In this document: positions 12,121-24,699 of the stretch, in pieces
Numbering within the stretch: position 1 is the stretch's first letter
Layout: every line of letters starts with the position of its first letter
Assembly: GCA_040954595.2 (NCBI GenBank)
Contig: CM082587.2
Coordinates: forward strand, 9,920,001 to 9,984,000
Source of the DNA: Balanoglossus misakiensis
Lineage: Eukaryota > Hemichordata
DNA length: 64,000 nt
Direction of reading: 5' to 3'
The notes under the pieces: generated by a model
The model's database searches: none
What the model was told of the DNA's origin: nothing
Seen by the model: the letters and a program-made list of their open reading frames with translations, nothing else
Translations under genes and position numbers: made by a program

Positions 12121-12780
12121 CACGGAACGAAAACGAAGTGTGTCTGTTGGACAAATATTGCAGTTTGGAGATCCGGTCATCAAAGATGTGCCCTTCCTGC
12201 TCGCTCGCTCGGTGCCAATCTGCTGTTTGGTTGTCTTCTCTTCTGACACGATGACACCAGAAAGAGACTTGTGTGGCAGGAAAATCATGGAACGAAAACG
12301 AAGTGTGTCTGTCGGACAAATATTGCAGTTTGAAGATCCGGTCATCAAAGATGTGCCTTTCCTGCTCGCTCGCTCGGTGCCAATCTGCTGTTTGGTTGTC
12401 TTCTCTTCTGACACGATGACAGCAGAAAGAGACTTGTGTGGCAGGAAAATCATGGAACGAAAACGAAGTGTGTCTGTCGGACAAATATTGCAGTTTGAAG
12501 ATCCGGTCATCAAAGATGTGCCTTTCCTGCTCGCTCGCTCGGTGCCAATCTGCTGTTTGGTTGTCTTCTCTTCTGACACGATGACAGCAGAAAGAGACTT
12601 GTGTGGCAGGAAAATCATGGAACGAAAACGAAGTGTGTCTGTCGGACAAATATTGCAGTTTGAAGATCCGGTCATCAAAGATGTGCCTTTCCTGCTCGCT
12701 CGCTCGGTGCCAATCTGCTGTTTGGTTGTCTTCTCTTCTGACACGATGACTATTGAGAAAGCAGAAAGAGACTTGTGTGG
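12121..12780. repeat. 165-bp tandem repeat, four copies, open on both strands
   Basis: Four head-to-tail copies (starts near 12,124, 12,289, 12,454 and 12,619) are nearly identical. The first has a few substitutions and the last is followed by unique sequence. Because 165 bp equals 55 codons, a plus-strand frame (12,077-12,991) and a minus-strand frame (12,744-12,085) both stay open through the array. On the minus strand each 55-residue unit carries a CNIC pair and basic patches. The unit boundary at the upstream end coincides with the CTCTTTCTGC..TCAATAG acceptor-like motif. Minus-strand coding would agree with the neighbouring array, but open frames on both strands are expected of any stop-free repeat, so coding is not proven. 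Confidence 0.85.
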
Positions 12781-12964
12781 ACGGATGAAACTTTCAAATA
12801 TTCTTCTGGGAAAGGGGAAAAGAAATGGTGTTGAGAAACGAAAAACGGAATTTCAGAGAAGCTTGGGCGCGGGGCTTCTTCGTGAATTAGGCCTATGCGA
12901 TATTGCCGAGAGAATTGGTGGAACTGGTCTGGGCGCGCATCCTTATCTTCGAAAGTGTTTTAAA

Positions 12965-13640
12965 AAAAAGTTTCAAGCAGCTAATCTGTAAACTGGAAGA
13001 CCGATATCGCGAAGACTTTTTTGCAACCAGGCAGTTTCTTTATTTGTTCCGAATAAAAACGATCAACCGCGTCATTATTTTATACATAACATGCAACTTA
13101 GTTTACCGAAGACACCTATCATTTCAGAAAAGTTTCAAACAGCTAATTTGTAAACTGGACGGCCGATATCGCGAAATTGTGGCGTTTTGCAACTATGTAG
13201 TTTCTTTCCACCTTTCCGAATAAAAATAATGAACTGCTGTGCCGTTTTATAACATGCAACTTAGATAGCAAAAGTCACCTATAATTTAACTAAAATCTCG
13301 CGTGTCAGATAAAAACTTTTGCGTGAATGACAAACGCCTATCTTTCCCATAAAAAAAACTGTTTTTACCGAAAATTTTAGGAGAATTTGGACCCCCATAG
13401 GTATCTAGCAGCATACCTCTAGCCCCAGACAGGGGTTAGTGGGTTGGTGCAATGTGGTGCATGTGCGAACTGCCTGAGTCTGCAGGTCGGCTGTCAGATC
13501 CTGGCTCATATGGACAGCTAATTTATAAACCGGTCGGCCCATTTAATTACATGTGAAGGTTACCAATATCGCGAAATTATGGCGCGTTTTGCAATCGATT
13601 TAGCCTATTTTCTTTGAAAAACACCGATCATGCAAATCAT
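12965..13640. repeat. ~162-bp repeat, two good copies and one decayed copy
   Basis: A unit beginning AGCTAATCTGTAAACTGG, followed by CCGATATCGCGAA and later by a run ending in AACATGCAACTTAG, occurs at about 12,975 and again at about 13,137. A degraded third piece lies at about 13,513-13,590. Many TATCGCGAAAT motifs are shared. No coding potential is visible. Confidence 0.6.
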
Positions 13641-14700
13641 AGAACGAAATTCGAAAACGTCATGTGTACATGTCTACTGGACAAATCGTTTGTACCCAAC
13701 CGTGGTACATTTTAGGCGCGTGTCTTTCCGAAAATACCGGTAAAATACACAGAAAATGCAGTACAATGGATTTGAACCGGGCTGAAAGTATACATATAAT
13801 TTAGGTCTAACCAGTAAATCATGTCAAATGTAAAAGGAAAACTTATCTTTAGTGCGCATCGCAGCAGGTTGGAGACACGGGCACGCAGAGATCCGCTTCT
13901 GTAAGATGTTGCTTGGAGCTCGCCCTGTGAAAAAATGAGGTTTGTTTCTCGAACGTCTTGTTCAAATAAAATATATTCAAATATATTCAACCGCCAAAAC
14001 GCATAGAGCATATTTCAGCATTCGGAGAAACGCGTCGCTCATTGGTGTTTCAGTCCAACTCGGAAAAACACTATTGTAAAAATACAGGTGGTTACAGTTC
14101 ACTGCTGTCACGGTATCGATTATTTTATCGAGACAAAAGGGGCGACTCAAGGATATTTGCATGCAAAGGGAAAATACTATTAACACCTATTGCAATGGCA
14201 GGGGTACTTGGTATCCAGTGAGTACCAGATTAAACTGGAAAACTACGCGCGTTCATCTTTTTTCCATAGGATTACACGTGGAATAGCTAGAAAACCCACT
14301 TCTACTGTTGTAATGTTCACGATAGCTCTGTCAAGTAAAGATAAATTAATTCATTCATTCAGTCCAGTAAAATCGAATGGTCACCGCGCTCAATTTCGAG
14401 ATATATTTCGTTAAATATTTCCCCATAGACAAATTATTCGTGATAAATACTGAGTCTGTAGTTTTCTTTTTTTATCGACTTAATTCATGGCTCGTTTTTT
14501 TTAAAAAAACAAGCGCGGTGACCTCTATATTTTATTACGGATTTTCATTATGTATACAAAGGAGAATCCAAAAATCCACATTAAAAATGACAATACTTTC
14601 AAAAATGTTGTAATAACTTTCAAGTGCCCGTTCCCGGGCGTCCGCATCATTTTTCAAGGAATTGCGACAGCGTTGTTTACATGTAACTGTCAACAGTATA
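13640..14700. other. No gene recognised
   Basis: Short frames only. A minus-strand segment at 13,930-13,855 has a good acceptor (TTTTTTCACAG) and 25 open codons, but its end reads ATAAGT rather than a GT donor, so I do not call it an exon. Confidence 0.3.
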
Positions 14701-15230
14701 CTAGATTATAGGGATCATTTTGACTAAAGTGTGCCAGCCGAGCGCTTCTTGGACACTACCATTCTCTGGTGGGGACAACGCGCAAACCAAACACGCCATT
14801 TTCAAATGCTTACTCAGACTTGCTCCAAGTCTACGGGCTTCATTATGTGTAGGGAACGCGTCGGCGCGCGTCTACCCGAAACCACAAGCTCATTCCCAAA
14901 TTCGAAACTCGCCTCACTAGCAAAACACGCCCAAGGCAAGCATGCACGCAAAAAGTATTGAAATTATTAAGACAAAAAACACCGAAAACATAAAAAGTAT
15001 TGAGATTTAAAAATCACCAAGCGACTAGTGGGCTAGTCTAATGATTACTATGCTTATGCGTGTCTGCTGTCTACATCCACTCCTCACCACGCCTACTCTT
15101 GAAAATTATTGGAATTTCGTGCTTATAATTGTGGTTTTTGGATTTTCTTATTTAAAGGCACATGATGAGCTGCAACTTATGACATTACTTTTTACGATTT
15201 TATGGGTTTAAGGTTAGGGTTAATAGGGTG

Positions 15231-15676
15231 TCCTGAGAAGTCGGCCAGTAGGAGAAGTCGGCCACTACCCGTCCAATGAGAAGTCGGCCAGCTGTTGAAC
15301 TTGAACCCGAATAGTGCAGTAATGACCCAGATTACTTATAACAACGCTTAATAAAATATAATTGCACTAAATATGTTCAGATGGACGGTCCCCCCCCCCC
15401 CCCCCCCCACACACAATCTTGACAGCACAATAGCGCAGCTAAGTGCAAGGGACTGTTAACATACATGCGAAGTGATTCCAACAGTTTTTAAAATTCATCG
15501 GCTATTTGTACAGATATCTCAGCTCCTGTACATCAAGGAAACATTTCGTAGTGAAACATTTATAAAACGCAAAGTACCAAAGTACCAAGGCCGACTTCTC
15601 ATACTGGCCGACTTCTAATACTGGCCGACTGTAAGCGCTGGCCGACTTGCAAACTGGCCGCCGGACTTCTCATGTA
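15231..15676. mobile_element. Small foldback built from AGAAGTCGGCCA motifs
   Basis: The left end has three direct copies of GAGAAGTCGGCCA within 65 bases. The right end has at least four inverted copies (TGGCCGACTT) within 90 bases. This multi-copy subterminal arrangement is typical of foldback or non-autonomous DNA elements whose transposase binds repeated sites. It is nested inside the larger inverted-repeat element. No protein is encoded. Confidence 0.6.
15390..15408. repeat. Poly-C run
   Basis: About 18-19 consecutive C bases followed by an ACACAC stretch, inside the AGAAGTCGGCCA foldback. Homopolymer length here is likely unreliable in any assembly. Confidence 0.8.
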
Positions 15677-16370
15677 TTCGTTAGTAGGGTTTAGGATCAG
15701 GTTTTATGGAGATCGGTCGCTCACCTGCACTAAAAAGAGAAAACATAACAACAAACGGATCATTCACGGCCAAAATATAAAAGAGTAATTTTGTTAAGAA
15801 AATCCAGTGTTTTGTTCCAAAATAAATTAAAGTTTTTTTCTTTCATAAATGTCTACGACCATTCAGGTGACTCGCCACTCTCACCCTCCCAGAGAATGGC
15901 AGAGTCCAAGAAGCGCTCAGTTGGACACTTAGTCATATGATCCGATCATAGTACGTCTTTTTTGAGGGGGGGGGGGATATAATGCAAATGTCCCTATCAA
16001 CAGCCCGGACGCAACCACCCAACGATGAGGGCGTTTATTGGCAAAAGTCACGTGACTATTTTCAAAATGGGGACTTATTTATGTTGTTGCGCTAACCTTC
16101 AGAAAACACGGGCGATTTTGTCCGATTGGAGAGTCTTTACCTTGAAATGACAACGGTATCGATAAAACTAGAATCGTACGGATATGTTGGCAGATTATCG
16201 CGCCTTAAGCATGGTGGGATTGGGTTTTAGACGTTTTTTTCCCACGATCGACCGTGAATGAAAAACGGAGGTATTGTGATGTTTTTCAAGTTTACCGACC
16301 CGTATCTCAAGAAATATTGGAGGTTGCACGATAATCTTCACACTGCAAGTTAGGTTATTTATCAGTCTAA

Positions 16371-17169
16371 GGCTGCATTCACAAACACCTCTGGAGGGGG
16401 GGGGGGCCGGGAGAATTCAATTTTTTTACCGTTAATTTTCACATGCCCCCCTCAACAACCCGAAATATTTTCAAATCCCCCCCTTCCGAACTGCTAAAAT
16501 TTTCAAATCCCCCCCCATTTTCTTTCACACAGCAAAACACATCACCTATCTATCTTGTAAAAAAGAAAAACAGCGCTCCCATGAAAAGAATTTGAAACTG
16601 ATGTTTCCCCTCATCAGTGGGTATTAAAACTGAACATTGTTTTTATTTTTGAAGTATCTGTATTCTGTGTTGGGAGACATTGTAAACCAAGAATTGAAGG
16701 GGGTGGGTTTGGGAGGGGGTGTCCCCCTCCCACGTAAGAAAATTTTATAAAATACAGAGCTCAAAGCCGCATTTTAATGAACCTGGCAAAAGCAAATTAA
16801 CTCAACTACCGGTATGTTGGGGAGGACAAATTTAACCGCCGCCGCTCAAAGTTACCATGGGGTGGGGGCAAGTCCCCTGACCTGGGACACTAGATAAACC
16901 AGTCAATGTTTGAAAGGTGTTGATAAATGGAGGGGGTAGGTGTGGGAGGGGGTGCCCCCCTCCCACATTAGAAAATGTTGTAAAATAAAGGGCGCGAAAC
17001 TGCATTTTTGTGGACTCAAAATAAATATTTAGTCGTCAAAGTTTTCAAGTCCCCCCCTTTCAGTCCCTAAATTATTTCAAATCCCCCCTTACATACCCTC
17101 ATTTTTTTCAAATCCCCCCCCTCAATTCTCCTGCCCCCCCCCCCTCCAGAGGTGTTTGTGAATGCAGCC
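16371..17169. mobile_element. PIF/Harbinger-type MITE, copy 1
   Basis: A 799-bp element with perfect 27-bp terminal inverted repeats that begin GGCTGCATTCACAAACACCT. It is flanked by a direct TAA at 16,368-16,370 and 17,170-17,172. A 3-bp TWA target duplication and a GG-starting inverted repeat fit the PIF/Harbinger superfamily. The interior is a patchwork of poly-C and poly-G tracts and AAATTTTA-rich sequence without a transposase. A second copy of the same family lies at 46,109-46,836, where the empty site is visible. Confidence 0.85.
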
Positions 17170-17766
17170 TAAGGCTGTGTGAAATTTGAAGTGTTTCGGA
17201 CGTTTTATAAAAAAGTGCGGCGCTTTCTTGTGAAACTTGCACTTTCCGTGACACGGCTCGACTTCCGCGTTTCGTGCAGGCGCAGCCAGTGTACACGATG
17301 TGAAGTGAACTGCGCGATTTGTTTTGTCTAGTGACCGTGAAACGAGCCACACTTTCTTGGATATAATAAAAAATTAAATTAAAAAAATTATAATAAAAAA
17401 ATTACTGTAAAACTGAGTATGACTCTGTTCCTACAGATATACTCCTACGATTTGCAATGTCAATTTTCAGTGCATTATTACCGATGCTACGGCCGGGTGC
17501 TACGGGCACTGTTAGCTCTGCTTGGCTGGGCTGCGTGTTTTATTACCGCAGACGTACACACAAAGCCCCGGCTGCCACGCAGAGCTACGGGCACTGTGTA
17601 CATGCACGTATGTCCACGGTTCATCTTGATTGCCACAGTGATTCATATTTTGAAGACTTGAGAACAGTGTCAAAAGAAAAGAAATGACTGAAGTTATGTT
17701 TATTGAGAGCAAGCTTTTGTAATTGACCGCGTCCACGATTTAGGCAGTACGAGCTGTACGACTTAA

Positions 17767-17941
17767 AGGTATACAGTCACCTCCAATTTACATACGCACA
17801 TATATGGCTGAAATGGCGTATTTGAGCGTTCTAAAGAACGCTCTTTTTTTCGCTTGTGCCACCCACTGAAAATATGTGATTGGCTAGATCTCAATTTGCC
17901 ATGGTAACTAGAGCTAATTTTCCATAGGTGACCGTATACCT
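17767..17941. mobile_element. TTAA-flanked MITE (AGGTATAC family), copy 1
   Basis: A 175-bp element with inverted ends AGGTATACAGTCACC / GGTGACCGTATACCT, flanked on both sides by TTAA. The centre has AAATGGCGTAT...TTCTAAAGAAC and GTGCCACCC..TGAAAAT.TGTGATTGG, shared with the copies at 38,501 and 63,610. TTAA targeting is a hallmark of piggyBac and Kolobok transposases, but no enzyme is encoded. Confidence 0.75.
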
Positions 17942-17944
17942 TTA

Positions 17945-20900
17945 AGGCCGAGTTACACGAGGCAACTCGGCAGGCAACTCGACGCGCAACCCGAGTTGCT
18001 CGGTGAGTTGGCTCGTGTGTATGATGTAGTCGCGTCGCTGGAACGCGTCTGGCGACGTCGCCTCGAAATCCGTCATGTCGGATTTTCGGGCGACGAGCTG
18101 CCTGACGCGCAAACGGTTGCCCCGCGTTACCACTTTGCCTCGAATAAATTTTTGACATCTGCACATGCGAAAATGGTTTTTATTTGTTATTTTCCGAACC
18201 AGGAACTACATACTGTAGACCTGTAGACTTCCGAAAATTTTGGGAAATAAGTATTTGCTATGAAATCGGATATTTGTATGTATTTATAGTTTAATTTTTC
18301 CATATAAACTCAAGTTTTGTTAAAGAAACTTTCAACTAGTTTATCTTGCCAGTGATAATATGAAAATAAAATACTATTCAGTTCCGTGAAAATGGTTATG
18401 ATGATTGACTCGACATTGATTGCGTTTCCGATTTTTGGGGTACCGTAACCAGATATATCGTAACCAAATTTCAGAATAAGAAAATGCCAGCTTATGATTG
18501 TCGCCCACAGTTCAAGAGTTCTTACACAGTCAGTGTACATCATATATCCTTTTGGGCAAAACACGTGTCTATTTCGCCCGGTCATATCAACTTTTAAATA
18601 CAAATATAGTTCTATTTGTATTATTTTACATACATACAAACAAATCTATCAGGCAATATATTTCCTCTTTACAAAATATAGGCCTACTTCGTTCTTCTAC
18701 AATGAAATGTCCCACTTGCCTTGTTATTACTTTCGTTGCATTTCGAAACATGGATTTTGTTTATAATAACGTTTTTACAGATTGGCACAACTTTTGGCTC
18801 AGCATTTTTCACACATTTGTATGATGTGCAGTTTGATAATTCAGTAATCTTAATGTTAAATTGCGCAACTTTCTTCAATTTCCCCATAATCTACTCCCCT
18901 GTTTTACAAGGATTTAAAGGCACGTAAGCTGTAACTTTTGGGATAATTTTCATAATTTTTGTTTCAAACTGCACTACCATTAGTCCATGCAGATGAAGGC
19001 AGTGAACTATACACAAGCATTATAAACCCTAAATATGAGTGCATATGCAAGTTTTAACCAGATAAATAATAAAGCTTTGCCGCAAGTGATTATGGCCGCC
19101 ACCGTGGGAAAATGCAAGAAACAATGAAAATGTTGCATTTCCAGTTATGAAACTTCATAAATAAAACACGATCTCATCCACTTGAGCTCATGGAAGTAAA
19201 TGTACACCACTGTCGGTGGCCCCCTCATGTCACGCCTAAAATATTATTTTGAAAGTTAAACTTTCAAAATTATAGACAATATCTTCTCCCAAAAGTAAAC
19301 TTAAGTTTTGGTGAAGGCAACTATAATTTTGACGCACACAATTTCAATTTCAGTGGAGTAAACTTTTTAATATTGACAGTAAAACTTTATTACTTTACAC
19401 AACTCTTATTTTAGAGAACAAAAGTTTAATTTCCGAAAGCCAATTTTATTTTTTCCGAGAGTAAAATTTTAAGATTTTTTTCCAAAATAAACTTCTAACA
19501 CTTTGGATAAAATATTATCTATACTACATAGAATTTTTTTATTTTCGGAAAGAAATATTTAATTTTGTAAAAATTTTTTTAAGTAACATTACTTTTCGCG
19601 GGTGAAAATTTTATTTTACAGATGTAAATATATTTTTATCTAATTTCTAGTTACACAACTTATGGGGGCGCTCTATCTATTGCTACTGACAAACTTTTTC
19701 ATGGGGGCGCTATTCAGGTTTTGGCGTGCGAATTTCTTTTACATGCATGACAAAATATATTTTCAGAAAGCAAAATATTTTTTTCTTCGCGGCGGAAATG
19801 AAGCTATCCCACAATTCCCGTACATGAGAACGTTACAGGAGTACATAAATCCAACAAACAGATGAGATGGCTATCTATCCACAGTGCAATGTTTACAGAT
19901 TGTATCTACTACGGCCGGGGCAGACAAATCCGGACAATCTCGCCGCCATCGTAGACCTTTAAATGACGTTGTCGATCAAATCGAATACAAGGTGTAGGGG
20001 AGTCGGTCCGTGGGAGAAATCGGCCAGGTGCGAACTCGGCTCGTAAAATCATTGAAATTAAAGTTCTTTAAATTATGTTTCGATTAACCGGCTGTCCCTT
20101 CCAATTTCGGGTGTTTCACATCGAGGACGGACTGAAGCAGCTCCACGCGATCACTTTGGAAAACTCCCCGGTGACCTCATAAGCGGCAGCGCGTCCATCT
20201 ACGTGATCGTTGAATTCGAGGCACGGTTCCGAGGGACCATGTCTGAGGTCTTGTTTTCTAGAGCGGCTATCTATAACTCAGCGTGGCCAGTCGGCCGCGG
20301 TGGGTTCGATAATCAGCTCGAAAGTCGACCATCATATGGAAATTGTTTGCCGTCGATGTCCAAGTAAACAATAGCGTGTAAGGTGAACATGTGTGGGTGG
20401 GATCGACCATTTTACCCTAAACGGAACAGCCGGTTAATGGGACTGTTTTGTCTGCGCCCATGGTGTCCTGATTAAACGGCGGCGACTGTACCACGGTCAT
20501 TCCACAAACTGCCTAGGGACAGGGACAGAGCAGCACTGTGGTTTACTGTACATGTAAAATGTGAAGCATACACGAAACATAATTTAAAGGACTTTAATTT
20601 AAACGATCCTACGAGCCAAGTTCGCACCTGGCCAATTTCTCCCATGGACCGACTCCCCTAGATCTTGTATTCGATTTGATCGACAGCGTCATTCAAAGGT
20701 CTACGATGGCGGCGAAATTGTCCGGATTTGTCTGCCCCGGCCGTAGTAGATACAATCAGTAAACATTGCACTGTGGATAGATAGCCATCTCATCTGTTTG
20801 TTGGATTTATGTACTCCTGTAACGTTCTCATGTACGGGAATTGTGGGATAGCTTCATTTCCGCCGCGAAGAAAAAAATATTTTGCTTTCTGAAAATATAT

Positions 20901-22450
20901 TTTGTCATGCATGTAAAAGAAATTCGCACGCCGAAACCTGAATTGCGCCCTCATAACAAAAGTTTGTCAGTAGCATTAGAAAGAGCGCCCCCATAAGTTG
21001 TGTTACTAGAAATCATATTAAATTTACCCCTGTAAAATAAAATTTTCACCCGGGAAAAATGATTTGTTACTTTAGAAAATATTTTTTTTTCTTAAGCAAT
21101 ATAAACATTTTGTTTTAAAAAGTAAAATAATTCCATCGAGTACAGATAATTTTTATCTCGAGTGTTTAAAGGTTATTTAAATGTAAATTAAAATTTAACT
21201 CCGTAAAATATTTTCACCTGGGAAAAATAATTTGCAATTTTACAAAATAAACTTTTTCTTTAAAAAGCAAAACATTTCTTTTTGAAAAAAAAATCCACGT
21301 AGTATGAATAAGTTTATCTCAAGTTGTTACTGTTTATTTTGGACAAAATAAATCTTTATTAAAATATTATTCTTGGAAAAAATAAAATTTACTTTCGAAA
21401 AATAAATTTGGTTCTCTAAAATAAAATTTGTGATAAGTAAAATTAAAGTTTTACTGTCAAAATCAAAAAGTTTTATCCATCAAAATTAGTTGCCGCCACC
21501 AAAATTAAAGTTTACTTTTTGGGAAAAGATATTGTCTATCTAAAATTAAAGTTTAACTTTCAAAATAATAAATTGAAATTTTCGTGTAGGGGCCACGATA
21601 CCACTGAGACATCAGATTTTCATTTTTCGTTGCAATATTGCACTTTTTTTTAAAATTGCAGGAATTTTCGTTCTTCTTTAATTTTTGGCCATTTTGTCAT
21701 AAATAAGTGTTGAGCTTGATATATTATCATGAAATATCATAGACATAATTAAAAGCATTTTATGAGATTATTAAAACTTGAATTTGTTATCCAGTTGCAG
21801 CTCAAGTACTTTTAAACTCGCCGGATTTAAAATATACTAGTACCTGGTTTCAAGTACATTTTAAATAAACTAAGTCAATGTTTTTGTAATTAAACTTAAG
21901 TTACTCTTTTGTTATTAAAAAATATTTAGTAACGTTTAAATGTTGTCCAATTTGGTATCACGATTAAAAATTCCGTATTCATCAATTAAACTAAACACCC
22001 AAACTAGTATTTTTTCTTTACTGATATAGACTTGCAAATCACCTGCTAACTGAGAAAAAATAACGTGTTTTTATTGATGAGGATACTGTTGAAGTGCAAA
22101 ACTAGTTAGTTTATTATGTCAATAGCAATACATAGTGGAGAAAGTATACGTATTGTGTGCAATTGAAATTCGCAAACTGTTTTTTTCCAGGAAAAAATAC
22201 TTGGTCAGATGACCAGGTTGATCAGCTAATTGACAAGTATAATATAATCACCAAATATTTATGCATTGATCGGATAAAGATCGAATTGTTGATCGGCTTC
22301 TGAGGCGGCTGCACATGCGCAGCCCCTGTTTACGCTCAATTCGTTGAGTCGAGTCGCCCCGTGTAACTGTTCGATGTAGCGACGCGACTCGGGTTGCGCG
22401 TCGAGTTGCCTACCGAGTTGCCTGCCGAGTTGCCTCGTGTAACTCGGCCT
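17945..22450. mobile_element. 4.5-kb non-autonomous DNA transposon with inverted ends
   Basis: The ends are inverted repeats beginning AGGCCGAGTTACACG, then several direct GGCAACTCG motifs. The matching right end (CGTGTAACTCGGCCT) is followed by TTA, and TTA also precedes the left end, giving a possible 3-bp duplication. Good inverted similarity covers at least the outer 50-60 bases (CGAGTTGC motifs on both sides). The interior has no long open frame; most of it is taken by a second inverted-repeat structure. A Harbinger-like TWA target is possible, but the superfamily is not certain. Confidence 0.7.
19215..21600. mobile_element. Giant AT-rich foldback nested in the 4.5-kb element
   Basis: The left arm (about 19,215-20,100) and right arm (about 20,570-21,600) are inverted copies. 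Shared landmarks in mirror order include GACAATATCTTCTCCCAAAA, the TTGTGGGATAGCTTCATTTC block, GGCCGGGGCAGACAAATCC, CGACTCCCCTA and ATTAACCGGCTGT. The arms are about 0.9-1 kb each around a ~0.5-kb loop. The outer arm segments consist of short degenerate AAATTTTA/AGTAAA repeats. No transposase is present. Such arms would form a stable hairpin. Confidence 0.8.
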
Positions 22451-22453
22451 TTA

Positions 22454-24699
22454 GGCCTACTACGTGTAAAATCCTCAACTAGGCACCCTGTGACTTTGGC
22501 CTTCCACTCTCTACAAACTGTTCAGCACGGGGAGAGAGCAAGGGGAGACAGTACAAGATTTATACGCTGAAATACAGCGATCATGCCAGTCACATGCTAG
22601 CCAATTTCGACAATATGAAAATTTGATGATTACAGACTCTGCAGAGCAACAGTTCGGCGATACAAATCGACCGAGTACATGCAAAGCTATGAGCTACTCT
22701 GAGGCGTTGCATCACAATACGGGCTGAATTTAAGGAGCGCTTGAGCGAAGACCTCTGGGGGTTGCATCATGATTTTTTAAATTTTATTACAAGATATATC
22801 GAATTCACGGAAAATTATGTTTAAATTTAAAAATTCATTTTTATATAAAAGTGCGGCAGTTCGTAAAAACCCGGAAGTGCGGCGTGTTTTGATTTTATTT
22901 GTTCTGGGGTCACTCCGTAATTCGCTTATTTTTGCAAAGAAAACATGTTTTTTTCCAACAAAAAAACATACAGATATGTAGTTTAGATATAATTTTGGCC
23001 TTTTTATCAGTTTGAGTCATTCAACTGCCGTCCCTGCTTGTTAATTTGGCATTAAAAAAAGCGCGGGACTTTCGCATGCCACTTCTGGCTGTGTGTACGA
23101 CAGAACGTTGAGGGCGTCACCAGAACTATAAAACCTGGCAATTAACGGTCAAATGGCTGACCTGCGTTCGGGCCTTCGTTCGGGCTGATATTTTAAATAC
23201 ATGCACTACGTCTTTGAAATGTCAAAGGTCATTGACGGCGCCCTCTGGAGCTGAGAGGCTGGTAGCGATGGAGTCAAATCTTTACCAAGAGAGAGAGACA
23301 GTTCTGGTCTTAGCGAACTGGCTAGATTCTGTTGGATACAATGACTGCCTTACTCGCCGCTAGTGCGTAAGTATGTCACATATGTTTTGAGTATGACGTT
23401 GTGTAAGATTCCCCTTTGCTAAGCTCATTTCAGTCGCTCGAGATTTTGCCTTGGTTAGCTGTCTCCCCTCGGCGAGGGTGCCCACCTCGGGCGATAAGGG
23501 TCAAATGAGGTTTGCCAAGGAACTAAGTCAGAAGGGATGGGTCATTTGCTTCATATTGACCCCTAGTCGCCACCATCACGATTAAGCAACGAAACCGGGA
23601 GCACACAATGGAGTTTGTAGTACAATGAGTTTGTAGTTCAACAACACAATGTTTAATTGAAAAATTAACATTCTAAAATCAAAAGGTCGCACAGAAAAAA
23701 AATGTTCTATGTGTCTTACCCTGCTTGGTCGAAGAGTTACCGAGTCCACAAAAGTCCTGGCCGAACTCAAGCCTCACCAAGGCACACAAGTCCATTGCTG
23801 ACAAAGTCCGACATTCATTGAAGCCAGTTGCTCACACAAAGCCCGTTGCTCACAGAGTCCAGCCCAGCTAGGTAAATTCCTAATTCCCAAGGCGATGTGG
23901 AGCTGGAGTGACATGCTCCTCCGAGTCAGTGTTGAGAAGTGTGCCTCGTGGTTTTTGTGAGAAGGCCTTTTATATGGGTGACCATCTGGTTATTACTAAT
24001 ATTTAAATGAACTAGTTGAAAAGGCAGGGCCCTTTGTTATGCAAAGAAAAACTACTCCTCTCTTGACTAAGCGACTAAACAGGGTGTGTCGTAACACAGT
24101 ATTCTTTATTGCTGTATCTTTGAAATTGAAAGTATTGAATTTCATTTTATTGTCTTTTGAAAATCCTGGAAAAGATATTTTTTTTCTGAAAATCATTAAA
24201 TGTCGGCAAAATTTCCAAATGATTACCAGTGCTATGAGCCTATGATTAAACGATTACCCCTGCCACAGGCGGGTATACACAAGATTTGGGTACAATTCGA
24301 GACATGTAGCACGAGCCGTCAGGCGAGTGCTATATGGAGCGAATTACATGCCTGCACCATCTTGAGTAAGTCGGCTGACATACTGACTGATCCTTAGAGT
24401 GTGAAAAGTTGAAACTGTGTTACAAACTGTTTGAAGCAAAACATGTTATTTTCGCGTCAGGAAATTTTCGCGATATCAAAAGAGGCAACTGTTTTGCGAG
24501 TATTAATTTTCGCGTTCTCTTATTTCATTTACTGCATCATTATCACTGAAAAAAACAGTTCACGTTATTTTGGCTCTCGCGTATTTTGCAAAAAAATTAT
24601 TGCTCGCGAAAATAACATGTTTCACAGTATTTTTGTCTAAGTACTACTCCCAATTCTGATGTATTGATTTGTGTTGTACCATGACTTTCTGAACATCAG
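22454..24699. other. No gene recognised
   Basis: Intergenic or 5' flank of the p40phox-like gene. The first exons of that gene (start codon and the first strand of the PX domain) would be expected here but I could not identify them. Around 23,790-23,870 there are repeated GTTGCTCAC.AAGTCC-type motifs suggesting an old tandem duplication. No long frame is present. Confidence 0.35.

Larger units (their letters stand above)
14711..15945. mobile_element. Inverted-repeat DNA element (non-autonomous)
   Basis: The ends are inverted copies of each other over roughly 60 bases. GAGCGCTTCTTGGAC followed by CCATTCTCTGG occurs at 14,735-14,773, and its reverse complement lies at 15,888-15,925. The similarity reaches outward to GGATCAT near 14,711 and ATGATCC near 15,945. 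There is no transposase frame inside. The interior includes a second inverted-repeat unit (15,231-15,676) and a C homopolymer. Superfamily not assigned; target duplication not clear. Confidence 0.55.

Noticed and set aside
12077-12991. 304-residue plus-strand protein
   Set aside because: Open only because a 165-bp unit lacks stops; the opposite strand is equally open and fits the neighbouring exon-like sequences better.
16150-18230. Several 70-130 codon frames in the 17-18 kb region
   Set aside because: They lie in transposon ends and GC-rich inverted repeats, occur on both strands and show no protein motif.
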